Positions 28,651-37,930 are shown, counted from the stretch's first letter. The stretch: DNA of 64,000 nucleotides from Maricaulis alexandrii (GCF_005871165.1 NZ_SWKP01000005.1:248001-312000); one strand, 5' to 3'. Notes: generated from the sequence alone by a model not told the origin. Numbers and translations are program-made.

Positions 28651-28719
28651 ATGATGCTATCGAGCGGTCGCTTTCGGCGGCCGCTCTTTTTTGTTGCTGA
28701 AACGGGCCTAGCGCTTTGA
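28651..28719 (+). CDS. Possible leader peptide (22 aa) ahead of rimP
   Basis: Frame ATG ATG at 28651/28654 encoding MMLSSGRF...GLAL and ending in TGA at 28717-28719, which overlaps the TTG start of rimP (TTGA). It runs through the terminator hairpin and its U-run. Translation would melt the hairpin and could be coupled to rimP. The same frame is open further upstream. No good ribosome-binding site was seen, so expression is unproven. Confidence 0.3.
   Translation: MMLSSGRFRRPLFFVAETGLAL
28662..28692 (+). terminator. Attenuator-like hairpin with U-run in the rimP leader
   Basis: Stem GAGCGG (28662-28667) with CCGCTC (28681-28686), directly followed by six T (28687-28692). A second hairpin, CGAT-c-GCATC / GATGC-t-ATCG, lies just before it (28639-28662) and shares one base. 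The position downstream of the promoter and 24 nt before rimP suggests attenuation of the operon, for example by NusA itself. Confidence 0.5.
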
Positions 28720-29255
28720 AGACAAAAACGCCTCAGGATGACCGCATCCTTGCCCTGGCCGAGCCGGTCGCTGCCGAGCTGGGACTGGAAATCGTGCGGG
28801 TCCGGGTCATGTCCGGCAAGAAGCCGCGTCTGCAGATCATGACCGACCATCTCGACGGTGTCGGCGTGGATGTGGATGATTGCGCACGACTTTCGCGGGC
28901 CCTGTCCGATGTGTTCGAGGTCGAGGATCCGGTTTCCGGTGAGTATGATCTGGAGATTTCCTCGCCCGGGATTGATCGCCCGCTGACGGCTCTGCCTCAC
29001 TTTGACCGCTGGGAAGGGTATGAGGCCAAGATCGAACTGGATCGCCTGGCCGAGGGCCGCAAGCGCTTCAAGGGCTTGCTGGCGGGAACCGAGGACGGAA
29101 ACGTCCTGCTCGACATGGATGGCGAAGACGAAACGACGCTGATCCCGTTTGACTGGATCGCGGATGCCAAACTGGTTTTGACAGACGCCTTGATCGAGGC
29201 GGATTTGAAAGCGCGGGGTGGTTCAGCCCCGTCGCAGACTGAAGGAGACGAATGA
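28716..29255 (+). CDS. rimP: Ribosome maturation factor RimP
   Basis: 179 residues; assists 30S assembly. Recognisable motifs are EPVAAELGLEIVRVRV, the VDDCARLSRALSDVFEVEDP segment and YDLEISSPGIDRPL. The only usable start is TTG at 28716: an in-frame stop (TGA, 28698-28700) lies upstream and the next ATG is inside the conserved domain. The weak start overlaps the stop of a short upstream frame, suggesting coupled or reduced initiation. The stop TGA at 29253-29255 overlaps an ATG. Confidence 0.95.
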   Translation: MKTKTPQDDRILALAEPVAAELGLEIVRVRVMSGKKPRLQIMTDHLDGVGVDVDDCARLSRALSDVFEVEDPVSGEYDLEISSPGIDRPLTALPHFDRWEGYEAKIELDRLAEGRKRFKGLLAGTEDGNVLLDMDGEDETTLIPFDWIADAKLVLTDALIEADLKARGGSAPSQTEGDE

Positions 29256-29290
29256 TGTCGCTCTATGCTTTTGAAGGAATTGCCCGATGA
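29255..29290 (+). CDS. Possible 11-codon bridging ORF between rimP and nusA
   Basis: ATG at 29255 overlaps the rimP stop (TGATG), encodes [11 protein letters not shown], and its stop TGA (29288-29290) overlaps the nusA ATG (ATGA). GAAGGAGA ahead of it can serve as a ribosome-binding site. It could carry ribosomes from rimP to nusA, or be chance: nusA has its own GAAGGA at 29273-29278. Confidence 0.25.
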   Translation: MSLYAFEGIAR

Positions 29291-30999
29291 GCATCGGTGT
29301 AAGTGCCAACCGGCTCGAATTGCTGCAGATCGCCCGTGCGGTCGCCGCCGAGAAATCGATTGATGAGAGCATCGTCATCGAGGCTATCGAAGAGGCGATC
29401 CAGAAGGCTGCGCGTTCGCGCTATGGTGCCGAAAACGACATCCGCGCCAAGATCGATCCGAAGACGGGCGAGCTGTCGCTGACCCGGAACATGACGGTCG
29501 TGGAAGAGGTCGAGAACGAGAGCCAGGAGCTCACGTTGGCCGACGCGCAGAAGATCGACAAGACCGCCGAAATCGGCACGGTCTTCTCCGATGAACTGCC
29601 GCCGATCGAATTTGGCCGCGTGGCCTCGCAGACCGCCAAACAGGTGATCACGCAGAAGGTTCGCGAAGCCGAGCGCCAGCGCCAGTTCGACGAGTACAAA
29701 GACCGTGTCGGCGAGATCGTCAACGGCATCGTCAAGCGCGTCGAATACGGCAATGTCATCATCGATCTGGGTCGTGCCGAAGGCATTATCCGTCGCGCTG
29801 ACGGCATTCCGCGGGAAAACCTGCAGAACAATGAGCGGGTCCGCGCCTACATCTATGATGTTCGCGAGGAAGTCCGCGGTCCGCAGATTTTCCTGTCGCG
29901 CGCCCATCCGGACTTCATGGCTGCCCTGTTCGCGCAGGAAGTGCCGGAAGTCTACGAAGGCATTATCGAAATTCCGTCCGTGGCCCGGGATCCGGGTTCG
30001 CGCGCCAAGATCGCCGTGATCTCCAATGACGGCTCCATCGACCCGGTCGGCGCCTGCGTCGGCATGCGCGGTTCGCGCGTTCAGGCCGTCGTGTCCGAAC
30101 TGGCCGGCGAGAAGATCGACATCATCCCGTGGTCGGATGATCCGGCAACCTTCATCGTCAACGCCCTGCAGCCGGCCGAAGTGGCCAAGGTCGTGCTCGA
30201 CGAGGAAGACCAGCGTATCGAGGTCGTGGTGCCGGACGAGCAGCTCTCGCTCGCCATTGGTCGCCGCGGCCAGAATGTCCGTCTGGCCTCGCAGCTGACG
30301 GGCTGGTCGATCGATATCCTGACCGAGGAAGAGGAGTCTGAGCGCCGTCAGAAGGAATTCGCCGAGCGCACGCAACTCTTCATCGCGGCTCTTGATGTTG
30401 ACGAAGTGATTGCCCAACTCCTGGCTACTGAAGGCTTCACCGATGTCGAAGAGATCGCCTATGTGGATCTCGGCGAGATCGCGGTGATCGAAGGCTTCGA
30501 CGAGGATACCGCCGAGGAAATCCAGGCCCGCGCCCGCGACTACCTGGAACGCCTCGCCGCCGAACAGGACGCCAAGCGCAAGGAGCTGGGCGTCGAGGAT
30601 GACGTGCTCGAGATCGAAGGTGTCGAGCTCGCCATGGCCGTGAAGTTCGGTGAGAACGACGTCAAAACGGTCGACGATCTGGCTGGCCTGGTCACGGATG
30701 ACCTGCGTGGCTGGTTCGAGACCAAGAATGGCGAACGGGTTCGCGAACCGGGTATCCTGGAAGAGTTCAATCTTTCGGCTGAAGACGCCGAGATGATGAT
30801 CATGCGGGCCCGCGTGGCGGCGGGCTGGATTTCCGAGGAAGACCTGCCGCAGCCGGAAGTCGAGGAAACCGAAGCCGAGCTCGAGGGCGAGGACGCGTTC
30901 GATGTGTCGAACATGGACCTGGCCGAGCTGGAAGCGGAAGCTGAAGCGCTGGGTCTGGACCTGGACGAGGCTGCTGAAGCGGAGAAGGAGGCTGACTAA
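29287..30999 (+). CDS. nusA: Transcription termination/antitermination factor NusA
   Basis: 570 residues. N-terminal RNA-polymerase-binding domain ([20 protein letters not shown]), S1 domain at about 135-200 ([20 protein letters not shown]), two KH domains ([37 protein letters not shown]), then helix-hairpin-helix repeats ([33 protein letters not shown]) and a very acidic tail rich in Glu/Asp. The tail fits the autoinhibitory acidic repeats of proteobacterial NusA. GAAGGA sits 8 nt before the ATG. Confidence 0.97.
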   Translation: MSIGVSANRLELLQIARAVAAEKSIDESIVIEAIEEAIQKAARSRYGAENDIRAKIDPKTGELSLTRNMTVVEEVENESQELTLADAQKIDKTAEIGTVFSDELPPIEFGRVASQTAKQVITQKVREAERQRQFDEYKDRVGEIVNGIVKRVEYGNVIIDLGRAEGIIRRADGIPRENLQNNERVRAYIYDVREEVRGPQIFLSRAHPDFMAALFAQEVPEVYEGIIEIPSVARDPGSRAKIAVISNDGSIDPVGACVGMRGSRVQAVVSELAGEKIDIIPWSDDPATFIVNALQPAEVAKVVLDEEDQRIEVVVPDEQLSLAIGRRGQNVRLASQLTGWSIDILTEEEESERRQKEFAERTQLFIAALDVDEVIAQLLATEGFTDVEEIAYVDLGEIAVIEGFDEDTAEEIQARARDYLERLAAEQDAKRKELGVEDDVLEIEGVELAMAVKFGENDVKTVDDLAGLVTDDLRGWFETKNGERVREPGILEEFNLSAEDAEMMIMRARVAAGWISEEDLPQPEVEETEAELEGEDAFDVSNMDLAELEAEAEALGLDLDEAAEAEKEAD

Positions 31000-31012
31000 A
31001 GCCGGATCCGCG

Positions 31013-31633
31013 ATGAAAAAGGACCGCGAGCGGCGATGCGTCGCGACGGGTGAGGTTGGCGAGGAAGCCGATCTCATCCGGATCGCCCTGGGCCCCGACA
31101 ATGTGATCGTGCCGGATCTGGCCGCTCGCTTGCCGGGGCGGGGCGCTTGGGTCGGCGCCCGCAAGGCGCTGGTCGAGCAGGCGGTCAAGAAAAAGGCTTT
31201 CAACCGGGCTTTCGGGGCTCCGGTTGTTGTGCCGGATGATTTTGCGGGGCAGATCGAAGCCCTGCTGGCCCAGCGCGCGCTGAACCTGATCGGTCTGGCG
31301 CGACGGGCCGGAGAACTGGCCGCCGGACAGGATGCTGTCCGGTTGGCCGTGAAAGCAGCGCGGCCGGCCTGGCGTATCGAGGCCAGTGACGCAGCGCGGG
31401 ACGGGCGGTCGAAACTGGACCGTCTGACCTTTGCGGCCTGGGGCGATGATGTGCCCGTGGCCGGGTGTTTTCTGGCCGAGGATATCGGCCAGGCAATCGG
31501 GCGCGGACCAACGGTCCACGCCAGCATGGCGGAAGGCTCGCAGGCGCGGGCTTTCTCGACGGTGATGCGGAAGCTTTCCGGCTTTCGCGTCCTCGATCCG
31601 GCCGGTCAGGATGGCCTGCCAGATGCGGAATGA
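31013..31633 (+). CDS. ylxR: YlxR (DUF448) fused to L7Ae-like RNA-binding domain
   Basis: 206 residues: N-terminal DUF448 domain (DRERRCVATGEVGEEADLIR, then GRGAWVGARKALVEQAVKKK) and a C-terminal ribosomal L7Ae-like domain (NLIGLARRAGELAAGQDAV). In Firmicutes these are separate genes ylxR and ylxQ; the fusion is common in alphaproteobacteria. Located between nusA and infB as usual. ATG 31013 follows the nusA stop by 13 bp. Likely RNA-binding, exact role unclear. Confidence 0.93.
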   Translation: MKKDRERRCVATGEVGEEADLIRIALGPDNVIVPDLAARLPGRGAWVGARKALVEQAVKKKAFNRAFGAPVVVPDDFAGQIEALLAQRALNLIGLARRAGELAAGQDAVRLAVKAARPAWRIEASDAARDGRSKLDRLTFAAWGDDVPVAGCFLAEDIGQAIGRGPTVHASMAEGSQARAFSTVMRKLSGFRVLDPAGQDGLPDAE

Positions 31634-31772
31634 ACCGTGCAAGCGGTTGCGTCCGGAGCGGAGCTGGCTAGTTTAGCGAGCCTTCGAACCGGGTAGAGGT
31701 TTGAACAGTGCGCCTTTCCGGCATTCGGCTACCGGGAAGAAGCGTGGAACGAAGCCGATTTGGAAGGCTCGC

Positions 31773-34349
31773 ATGAGCGACGCAGACGACAACAAGTCCG
31801 GCCGCCGGCCGCTGTCTTTGAAACGATCCGGTTCGGGCACCGTGCAGCAAAGCTTCGCGCGCGGCCGCTCCAAGGCTGTGGTGGTTGAGAAGAAGCGCAA
31901 GCGTGTGGCGACTCCGGGCAAGGATGGGGCTTCCGCCGGCAAGGCGGGTGCGGCTGGCGGCAAGGGCGGTGAAAGCGCCCTGGCAGCCAAGGCGCGCCAA
32001 CTGGGCTTGTCCGAAGAGGAACTGGTCGCACGTCAGCGCGCGATTGCCCGGGCCCGGGCAGAATCCGCTGACCGTGAGGCCAAGCAGAAAGAGGAAGCCG
32101 CTGCGCGGGAGCAGCGGGCCGAGGACGAGCGCCGTCAACTCGAAGAGCAGCGCGAGCGTGAAGCCCGCGAAGCCGAGGACGAACAGCGCCGCAAGGCCGA
32201 GGACGAAGCCCGCCGGATCGCGGAAGAGAATGCCGCTCGTGCCGCGCAGGAAGCGGAAGTTGCTCGTCAAAGCGATGACGAGCCGCGCCGCAAGGCTCCG
32301 CCGGCCAAGGAAGAGCCCCGTCGCGAAAAGGCGAAGGATACCGATGATGCGGCGTCCGCTCTGGAAGCCATGGGCGGCCGGGTCAAACGCAAGGGGGGCG
32401 GCGGTGCTGCCTCTCCCAAGGCCCAGCCGGCTCGTGCCAAGACGGACAATCGCCGTCGCGGCAAGCTGACCATCCAGAACATCCTGGACGGGGATGAGGA
32501 GCGCCAGCGCTCCCTCGCCTCTGTCCGCCGCGCCCGTGAACGGGAAAAACAGCGCCGCCAGGATACGACGGGTGGCCGTGACAAGTTCCAGCGTGAAGTG
32601 ATCGTGCCGGAAGCCATCACGGTGTCCGACCTGGCCAACCGTATGGCTGAGCGGGCTGTCGATGTTGTGAAATACCTGATGAAGCAGGGCCAGATGGTCC
32701 GCGTGAATGACGTGCTGGATGCCGATACTGCCGAACTGGTGGTCGAGGAATTCGGTCACATCGTGAAGCGCGTCTCCGAGGCCGATGTGGAAGAGGGCTT
32801 CATCGCGGATGATGATCCGGTCGAAAACCAGAAGACGCGCGCTCCGGTCGTGGCTGTCATGGGCCATGTCGACCACGGCAAGACCTCGCTGCTTGATGCG
32901 CTGCGGTCTTCCGATGTGGCCGCAGGCGAGGCCGGTGGTATCACCCAGCATATCGGGGCCTACCAGATCCAGGTGAAGAATGGTGACAAGATCACCTTCC
33001 TCGACACGCCCGGTCACGCCGCCTTCTCCGCCATGCGTTCGCGCGGTGCCCAGGCGACCGATATCGTGATCCTGGTTGTGGCTGCGGATGACTCCGTCAT
33101 GCCGCAGACCATTGAGGCGATCAATCACGCCCAGGCTGCCGGGACGCCGATCATTGTCGCTGTCAACAAGTGCGACAAGCCGGGTGCCGATCCGAACAAG
33201 GTCCTCACCGACCTTCTGCAGCACAATATCGTTGTGGAAGCCATGTCGGGCGACGTGCAGGCCGTCAATGTGTCGGCGAAGAAGCGCGAAGGCCTTGAAG
33301 CCCTGACCGAAGCGATTTCCCTGCAGGCCGAACTTCTGGACCTGAAGGCGAATCCGGATCGCGAAGCCGATGGCATCGTGATCGAGAGCCAGGTCGACAA
33401 GGGCCGTGGCCCGGTCGCCACGGTTCTAGTGCGCCGCGGCACGCTGAAGCGCGGTGACATTGTTGTGGCTGGCGCCCAGTGGGGCCGTGTCCGTGCCCTC
33501 GTCAATGAGCGCGGCCAGCAGCTCACGGAAGCCGGCCCGTCGGTTCCGGCCGAGATCCTCGGTCTCGACGGGGCACCGGATCCGGGTGAGGTCTTCGCTG
33601 TCGTCGAGAATGAGGGCCGCGCCCGCGAGATCGCCGACTACCGCCAGCGCAAGGAGCGTGATGCCGGGGTCGTTGCCAGCGGCGGCGCTTCGCTCGAGCA
33701 GATGATGGCGCGTCTCAAGCAGGACGAGACCAAGGAATTCCCGCTGCTGATCAAGGCCGACGTGCAAGGCTCGGCCGAGGCGATCAAGCAATCGCTCGAG
33801 CAGATCGGCAATGAGGAAGTGCGGGCTCGTGTCATTCATGCCGCTCCGGGCGGGATCAATGAAAGCGATGTGCTCCTCGCCAAATCCTCGGGCGCTCCGA
33901 TCTTTGCCTTCAACGTCCGTGCCAACAAGCAGGCCCGTGAACTGGCCGAGCGCGAGGGCGTGGAGATCCGCTACTACTCGATCATCTATGATGTGCTCGA
34001 CGATGTGCGGAACACGATCGAAGGCATGCTGTCGCCGGAGAAACGCGAGGACTTCATCGGCTACGCCGAAATCCTGGAAGTCTTCAACATCACCAAGGTC
34101 GGCAAGGTCGGCGGTTGCCGCGTGACCGAAGGCGTGGTGAAGCGTGGCTGTGGCGTCCGTCTGCTGCGCGACGACACAGTGATCCACGAAGGCAAGCTGA
34201 AGACGCTGAAACGCTTCAAGGACGAAGTGTCCGAAGTGAAGTCGGGTACGGAATGCGGCATGGCGTTCGAGCGCTATGAAGACATTCAGCCGGGCGACAT
34301 GATCGAGTGTTTCGAAGTCGTGGAAGTGGCGCGCAAGCTGGAAGACTAG
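31773..34349 (+). CDS. infB: Translation initiation factor IF-2
   Basis: GTPase that delivers initiator tRNA to the ribosome. 858 residues from ATG 31773, preceded by GGAAGG; an in-frame TTG at 31701 is less likely. The N-terminus has an IF2-associated basic segment ([20 protein letters not shown]) and a long charged Glu/Arg/Ala coiled region (about 85-200). The IF2_N domain ([20 protein letters not shown]) comes next, then the G domain with [17 protein letters not shown] and NKCDKP, and domains II-IV. Confidence 0.98.
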   Translation: MSDADDNKSGRRPLSLKRSGSGTVQQSFARGRSKAVVVEKKRKRVATPGKDGASAGKAGAAGGKGGESALAAKARQLGLSEEELVARQRAIARARAESADREAKQKEEAAAREQRAEDERRQLEEQREREAREAEDEQRRKAEDEARRIAEENAARAAQEAEVARQSDDEPRRKAPPAKEEPRREKAKDTDDAASALEAMGGRVKRKGGGGAASPKAQPARAKTDNRRRGKLTIQNILDGDEERQRSLASVRRAREREKQRRQDTTGGRDKFQREVIVPEAITVSDLANRMAERAVDVVKYLMKQGQMVRVNDVLDADTAELVVEEFGHIVKRVSEADVEEGFIADDDPVENQKTRAPVVAVMGHVDHGKTSLLDALRSSDVAAGEAGGITQHIGAYQIQVKNGDKITFLDTPGHAAFSAMRSRGAQATDIVILVVAADDSVMPQTIEAINHAQAAGTPIIVAVNKCDKPGADPNKVLTDLLQHNIVVEAMSGDVQAVNVSAKKREGLEALTEAISLQAELLDLKANPDREADGIVIESQVDKGRGPVATVLVRRGTLKRGDIVVAGAQWGRVRALVNERGQQLTEAGPSVPAEILGLDGAPDPGEVFAVVENEGRAREIADYRQRKERDAGVVASGGASLEQMMARLKQDETKEFPLLIKADVQGSAEAIKQSLEQIGNEEVRARVIHAAPGGINESDVLLAKSSGAPIFAFNVRANKQARELAEREGVEIRYYSIIYDVLDDVRNTIEGMLSPEKREDFIGYAEILEVFNITKVGKVGGCRVTEGVVKRGCGVRLLRDDTVIHEGKLKTLKRFKDEVSEVKSGTECGMAFERYEDIQPGDMIECFEVVEVARKLED

Positions 34350-34378
34350 GTCTTCAGCCTCGTAACGGAACTATCAGG

Positions 34379-34410
34379 AAGGGCGGCTCTCGGGCCGCCC
34401 TTCTTGTGTT
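34379..34410 (+). terminator. Rho-independent-type terminator after infB
   Basis: Nine-base-pair stem AAGGGCGGC (34379-34387) / GCCGCCCTT (34394-34402), loop TCTCGG, followed by CTTGTGTT. It ends the rimP-infB transcript; a reverse-strand gene follows, so rbfA must be transcribed from elsewhere. Confidence 0.75.
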
Positions 34411-34420
34411 CGGGGTCAGG

Positions 34421-34888
34421 CTAGGGCGTTCCGTCGTCCGGCTGTCTCTGCATTCCGGCATAGTCGGTATAGTCGCGATGCTCGGTCACTTGCCCGTTTT
34501 CGACGGTGATGATGGTGATGATCGGGAAGCGGTAGGTCACGGCGCCTTCGGGCGTTCCGAATTCTACATCGGATATTCCGTCATAAATCACATGCCCGGA
34601 CGCCTCATAGGTGCGCTCCAGCGTGTAGCGCATCGAGGTGACGCCCCAGCCTTGAATACCGTCAATGATCGCGTCCGAGCCCTGCCAGCGTATCGGCGAG
34701 GTGATCGGGGCGACATCGAAGGAGGTCGGATCGACGAAGATGGCGTCTTCGGCATAGAGGCCCGACAGAACCTCGAAATCCTGGGCCTGATAGGCCTCCA
34801 TATAGGCATCGGCGACCGGGCGGACTGTGTCGGGTGCGGGGGGCGCGTCGGTCTGCCAGGTCAGCATTGCGGCGAAAATGGCAATCAT
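34421..34888 (-). CDS. SnoaL/NTF2-like protein with signal peptide
   Basis: 155 residues from ATG 34888, preceded by GGAGG. A short hydrophobic N-terminus (MIAIFAAMLTWQTDA) may be a signal sequence. The rest follows the NTF2-like cone fold of nuclear-transport-factor/SnoaL proteins: VADAYMEAYQAQDFEVLSGL, YAEDAIFVDPT, and a final strand VENGQVTEHRDYTDYAGM. No catalytic assignment is possible. It sits antisense between infB and rbfA, which are normally adjacent. Confidence 0.78.
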   Translation of the reverse strand: MIAIFAAMLTWQTDAPPAPDTVRPVADAYMEAYQAQDFEVLSGLYAEDAIFVDPTSFDVAPITSPIRWQGSDAIIDGIQGWGVTSMRYTLERTYEASGHVIYDGISDVEFGTPEGAVTYRFPIITIITVENGQVTEHRDYTDYAGMQRQPDDGTP

Positions 34889-35025
34889 GTGAACCTCCGG
34901 TCTGATAACAGGCTTAGAAGATCCCTGCGCCCGCCGCACATCACGCTTGCGAGAGGCAGGTCTTGCCTTTGCCTGTGGAGGGGCGTACACCCCCGCGCCC
35001 TGCCTCCGCTTCCTGGGAGACCGTC

Positions 35026-35439
35026 ATGGCTCGCCGTCAGAAATCTGCTTCCGCCAAAGGACCGTCGCAGCGTCAGCTGCGCGCGGGTGAGCTGTTGCGG
35101 CACGCGCTGGTGGACATTCTCGCGCGTGAGGAAATGCGCGATCCGGATCTGGAAGGAGTCCTGATCTCGGTGACGGAAGTGCGGCCCAGCCCTGATCTGC
35201 GGCAGGCGAAGGTGTATGTTGCCCCGCTTGGACATGGCGACCAGGTCAAGGTCGCGGCGGCGCTGAACCGGGCGTCCAGCTTCCTGCGCGGCCGCTTGGG
35301 CCGGGAAATCGACATGAAGTTCACGCCGGAGCTTCACTTCCATCCGGACAACAGTTTCGACACGGCCAGCCATGTCGATGAGCTTTTGCGCCGGCCTCAG
35401 GTCCAGCGCGATCTGGATCATGGCGAGGACGAGGACTAG
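35026..35439 (+). CDS. rbfA: 30S ribosome-binding factor RbfA
   Basis: Cold-shock ribosome assembly factor with a KH-like fold. 137 residues from ATG 35026; motifs QRQLRAGELLRHALVDILAR, ISVTEVRPSPDLRQAKVYV and FTPELHFHPDNSFDTASHVD are typical. An upstream in-frame extension to 34963 lacks homology. Flanked on both sides by reverse-strand genes, so it is probably monocistronic. Confidence 0.96.
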   Translation: MARRQKSASAKGPSQRQLRAGELLRHALVDILAREEMRDPDLEGVLISVTEVRPSPDLRQAKVYVAPLGHGDQVKVAAALNRASSFLRGRLGREIDMKFTPELHFHPDNSFDTASHVDELLRRPQVQRDLDHGEDED

Positions 35440-35445
35440 GCCCGG

Positions 35446-36759
35446 TTAGTCGGCCGGTTCGGCTTCCAGTGGCGGCAGGTCTGTCCGTTCCAGCGTGATC
35501 GCGCGTCCCGCAGCATCCGTCAGGCGCCGGCCTGTCAGCCGGACAACGCGTCCGGATTCATCGCGTTCCAGAACCAGTTCGGTCCCGATGCGGCGCCAGA
35601 ACAGGCGATCCGGTCCGGCGGGCGTCAGGTAATCACGCCGGCCCGATTGCGGCAGGATGATATCCAGGCCGCCTTCGCCTTGCACCATCTCCAGACTTCC
35701 CAGCACGGCACTGTGATAGCGGCCGGCTGCCTGAAGGAGTGACGGATCAAGGGCGACGGTCGCCGGCCGGACGGGCAGATCCGCGTCGGCGTTGAAGATC
35801 AGGTCCAGGATCAGCGTGTGCACGGCCTCGGCCGGGTAGGATTCGATGTTGACGGCATAGGCCAGAACAAACTCGCCGGGCGAAAGTGCGATAATGCCGG
35901 TGCGGTATCCCGAAGGCGCCACGCTGATGGCGTAATGGGCGTAGCCCTCCCGTTGACCGGCTTGCCAGCCCGCGCGCATCCGTCCATCGGCCTGGAAAAG
36001 GTCGATCCGCCGTTCCAGCACCGCCTGGCCCAGCCGTACCAGGTCCGGAGCCGTCGCGTAGAGGCCGTCATGCCCGGGCAGGACCACCGGGTCGCTCGCC
36101 GGTCGGAGATCCAGGGGTCTGGGGCCCGGAGTGTATCCGGTGGCGAGGCCGTTCAGCCCGGCATGCCGGTCGAGGATGAGGCTGTTGTCCATATCCAGCG
36201 GCCCCAGAAACCGGGAGGCGATCAGGGTTTCGAACCGGGCATTGCGGGCAATCTCGATTACCCGTGCCAGCGCGGCTTCATCGAGCTCAATCGGACTGGC
36301 CTGGGCGGCTGCGTCAGGCAGCCAGGCCGTTCGCGCGGCCGCAGCCGGATCGATCCGGCCAGTACGGTCGAGCAGGTCGCCCACGGCCAGTGCTTCGGCG
36401 CCGGCGAGGTCCGGCAGATAGCGGGAGAGCGGGGTGTCGGGATGGAGGGTACCAGCCTCCAGCATCCGGTCAGCCATGGCCCGGGTCAGGGTCCGGGTGA
36501 TCGCGCCGGCAGGAAAACGGGTTTCTCCGCTGAAGCGGGCGCCGCTCTGCCAGTCGGCATAGCCCAGACTGACCAGCTGGATTGGCCCGTCTCCGATGCG
36601 AAAAGCGATCACGCCCGAAAAATCGTGGGTTTCGGTGACGGGGGCCAGCGCGCTTTCGAGCCGGACCGCAAGAGTGGACGGGTCGATCTGGGCATGTGCG
36701 GTGAACAGTCCGGAGCAAGGGGTCAGGACCAGGACAAGGCAGGCAAAAAGACGACGCAT
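35446..36759 (-). CDS. Secreted serine-beta-lactamase-fold protein lacking the SxxK nucleophile
   Basis: 437 residues with an N-terminal signal peptide (LFACLVLVLTPCSGLFTAHA). The region HDFSGVIAF...SLGYADW...ETRFPAGAITRTLTRAM...LHPDTPLSRYLPDLAGAE aligns by eye with class C beta-lactamase/esterase proteins, where FRIGSITK carries the catalytic Ser-x-x-Lys. Here Ser is Ala86 and Lys is Arg89 (AITR). The C-terminal part (from about 330) is a beta-rich domain like those attached to such hydrolases. Predicted to be a non-catalytic pseudo-enzyme, perhaps peptide-binding. ATG 36759 preferred over TTG 36777. It lies antisense between rbfA and truB. Confidence 0.75.
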   Translation of the reverse strand: MRRLFACLVLVLTPCSGLFTAHAQIDPSTLAVRLESALAPVTETHDFSGVIAFRIGDGPIQLVSLGYADWQSGARFSGETRFPAGAITRTLTRAMADRMLEAGTLHPDTPLSRYLPDLAGAEALAVGDLLDRTGRIDPAAAARTAWLPDAAAQASPIELDEAALARVIEIARNARFETLIASRFLGPLDMDNSLILDRHAGLNGLATGYTPGPRPLDLRPASDPVVLPGHDGLYATAPDLVRLGQAVLERRIDLFQADGRMRAGWQAGQREGYAHYAISVAPSGYRTGIIALSPGEFVLAYAVNIESYPAEAVHTLILDLIFNADADLPVRPATVALDPSLLQAAGRYHSAVLGSLEMVQGEGGLDIILPQSGRRDYLTPAGPDRLFWRRIGTELVLERDESGRVVRLTGRRLTDAAGRAITLERTDLPPLEAEPAD

Positions 36760-36907
36760 GGATCGGGGACCGGGCAAGACAATCAGTGTTGATAGCAGAC
36801 TAGGTCATTCCGGTATCGGCTTCGAGCGGAGATGCCGCTAAAACTGCGTGGCGCTCCCACCTCTTGCAGAGGCCGGGGCTCTGGTCTATCAGCGCGCCCT
36901 TTCGCGA

Positions 36908-36924
36908 CCGGGTCCGAACCCCGG
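36908..36924 (+). promoter_or_regulatory. T-arm-like hairpin in the truB leader
   Basis: CCGGG-TCCGAAC-CCCGG: 5-bp stem and 7-nt loop, the exact geometry of a tRNA T-arm. The loop fits TTCRANY at six of seven positions, with C where U55 would be. It ends 8 nt before the AAGGAG ribosome-binding site (36933-36938) of truB, whose product modifies U55 of the T-arm. A small hairpin CGCG-N6-CGCG (36893-36906) precedes it. Regulatory role is inference only. Confidence 0.4.
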
Positions 36925-36944
36925 CGAGAGAGAAGGAGAATTTC

Positions 36945-37901
36945 ATGGGCCGCCGCAAGAAGGGTGAGGACATCCATGGCTGGGTGATCCTGGACAAGCC
37001 GCTCGACATGACGTCCACACAGGCCGTTTCCGCCGTTCGCCGGCTCTTCAATGCCCGCAAGGCCGGACATGCCGGCACGCTGGATCCGCTGGCCTCGGGC
37101 ATTCTGCCGATTGCCTTGGGCGAAGCCACCAAGACGGTGCCCTTCACCATGGATGGCGACAAGGTCTACCGCTTCACCGTGAAATGGGGCGAGCGCACCG
37201 ATACGCTGGATGCAGAGGGTGAGATCATCGCCACCTCCCCGGTTCGTCCCGACCGTGCAGCGATCGAAGCGGCGCTGGGACAGTTTCTCGGCGATATCCA
37301 GCAAGTGCCGCCGACCTATTCCGCGATCAAAGTGGATGGCGAGCGTGCCTATGACCTCGCCCGGGATGGTGAGGATTTCGAGCTGGAAGCGCGTTCCGTC
37401 TGCATTGATGCGCTGCGCCTGCTGGACTGTCCAACGGCCGATATGGCGGTGTTGGAAATGCAGTGTGGCAAGGGGACCTATGTTCGTTCCCTGGCCCGCG
37501 ATCTCGCCCAAGTTCTTGGCACGGAAGGCCATGTTGCCGCTTTGCGCCGAATCCGCGTTGGCGGGTTCGCAGAAGCGGAATCCACAAGACTGGACGAGTT
37601 GAAAGAAATGGCCCATAAGGGCGCCGCTTCGGAAGCTCTGCTCCCGGTTCAGACCGCGCTGGACGACATCCCGGCCCTGGCCGTGACCGAGGAGGAAGCC
37701 TTCCAATTGAAGCAAGGACGACCGATCGTCCTGCTCCCGCGTCAGGCGCAAGAGCTGAAATCGCAGCGACGCCCGCTTTTCATAGCGGATCGGGACTGTT
37801 CTTTCTCGGCTTTGGCGCTTTGCAAAGACACGGCAGTCGCGATCGGTGACGCCCGGGCCGGACGGTTCCAGCCCTGGCGTGTTTTCAACCTGACCCCGTA
37901 A
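36945..37901 (+). CDS. truB: tRNA pseudouridine(55) synthase TruB
   Basis: Makes pseudouridine 55 in the T-loop of tRNAs. 318 residues from ATG 36945 with AAGGAG six nt upstream. The catalytic Asp is in [50 protein letters not shown] and [15 protein letters not shown] are further family motifs. A C-terminal PUA-like part follows. The stop codon lies in a small hairpin ahead of rpsO. Confidence 0.97.
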   Translation: MGRRKKGEDIHGWVILDKPLDMTSTQAVSAVRRLFNARKAGHAGTLDPLASGILPIALGEATKTVPFTMDGDKVYRFTVKWGERTDTLDAEGEIIATSPVRPDRAAIEAALGQFLGDIQQVPPTYSAIKVDGERAYDLARDGEDFELEARSVCIDALRLLDCPTADMAVLEMQCGKGTYVRSLARDLAQVLGTEGHVAALRRIRVGGFAEAESTRLDELKEMAHKGAASEALLPVQTALDDIPALAVTEEEAFQLKQGRPIVLLPRQAQELKSQRRPLFIADRDCSFSALALCKDTAVAIGDARAGRFQPWRVFNLTP

Positions 37902-37905
37902 GGGG
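37894..37905 (+). promoter_or_regulatory. GNRA-capped hairpin spanning the truB stop, upstream of rpsO
   Basis: CCCC (37894-37897), loop GTAA (a GNRA tetraloop, containing the truB TAA), GGGG (37902-37905), 25 nt before the rpsO ATG. rpsO leaders in other bacteria fold into S15-binding structures; this one is too simple to assign. Confidence 0.35.
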
Positions 37906-37930
37906 CGACATAGAGTTTTAGGAGAACACG

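Noticed and set aside
36840-36944. A complete tRNA gene in front of truB
   Set aside because: Only the T-arm part fits. No acceptor stem pairs at the right distance, no D-arm GG, and no proper anticodon loop, so only a T-arm-like hairpin is reported.
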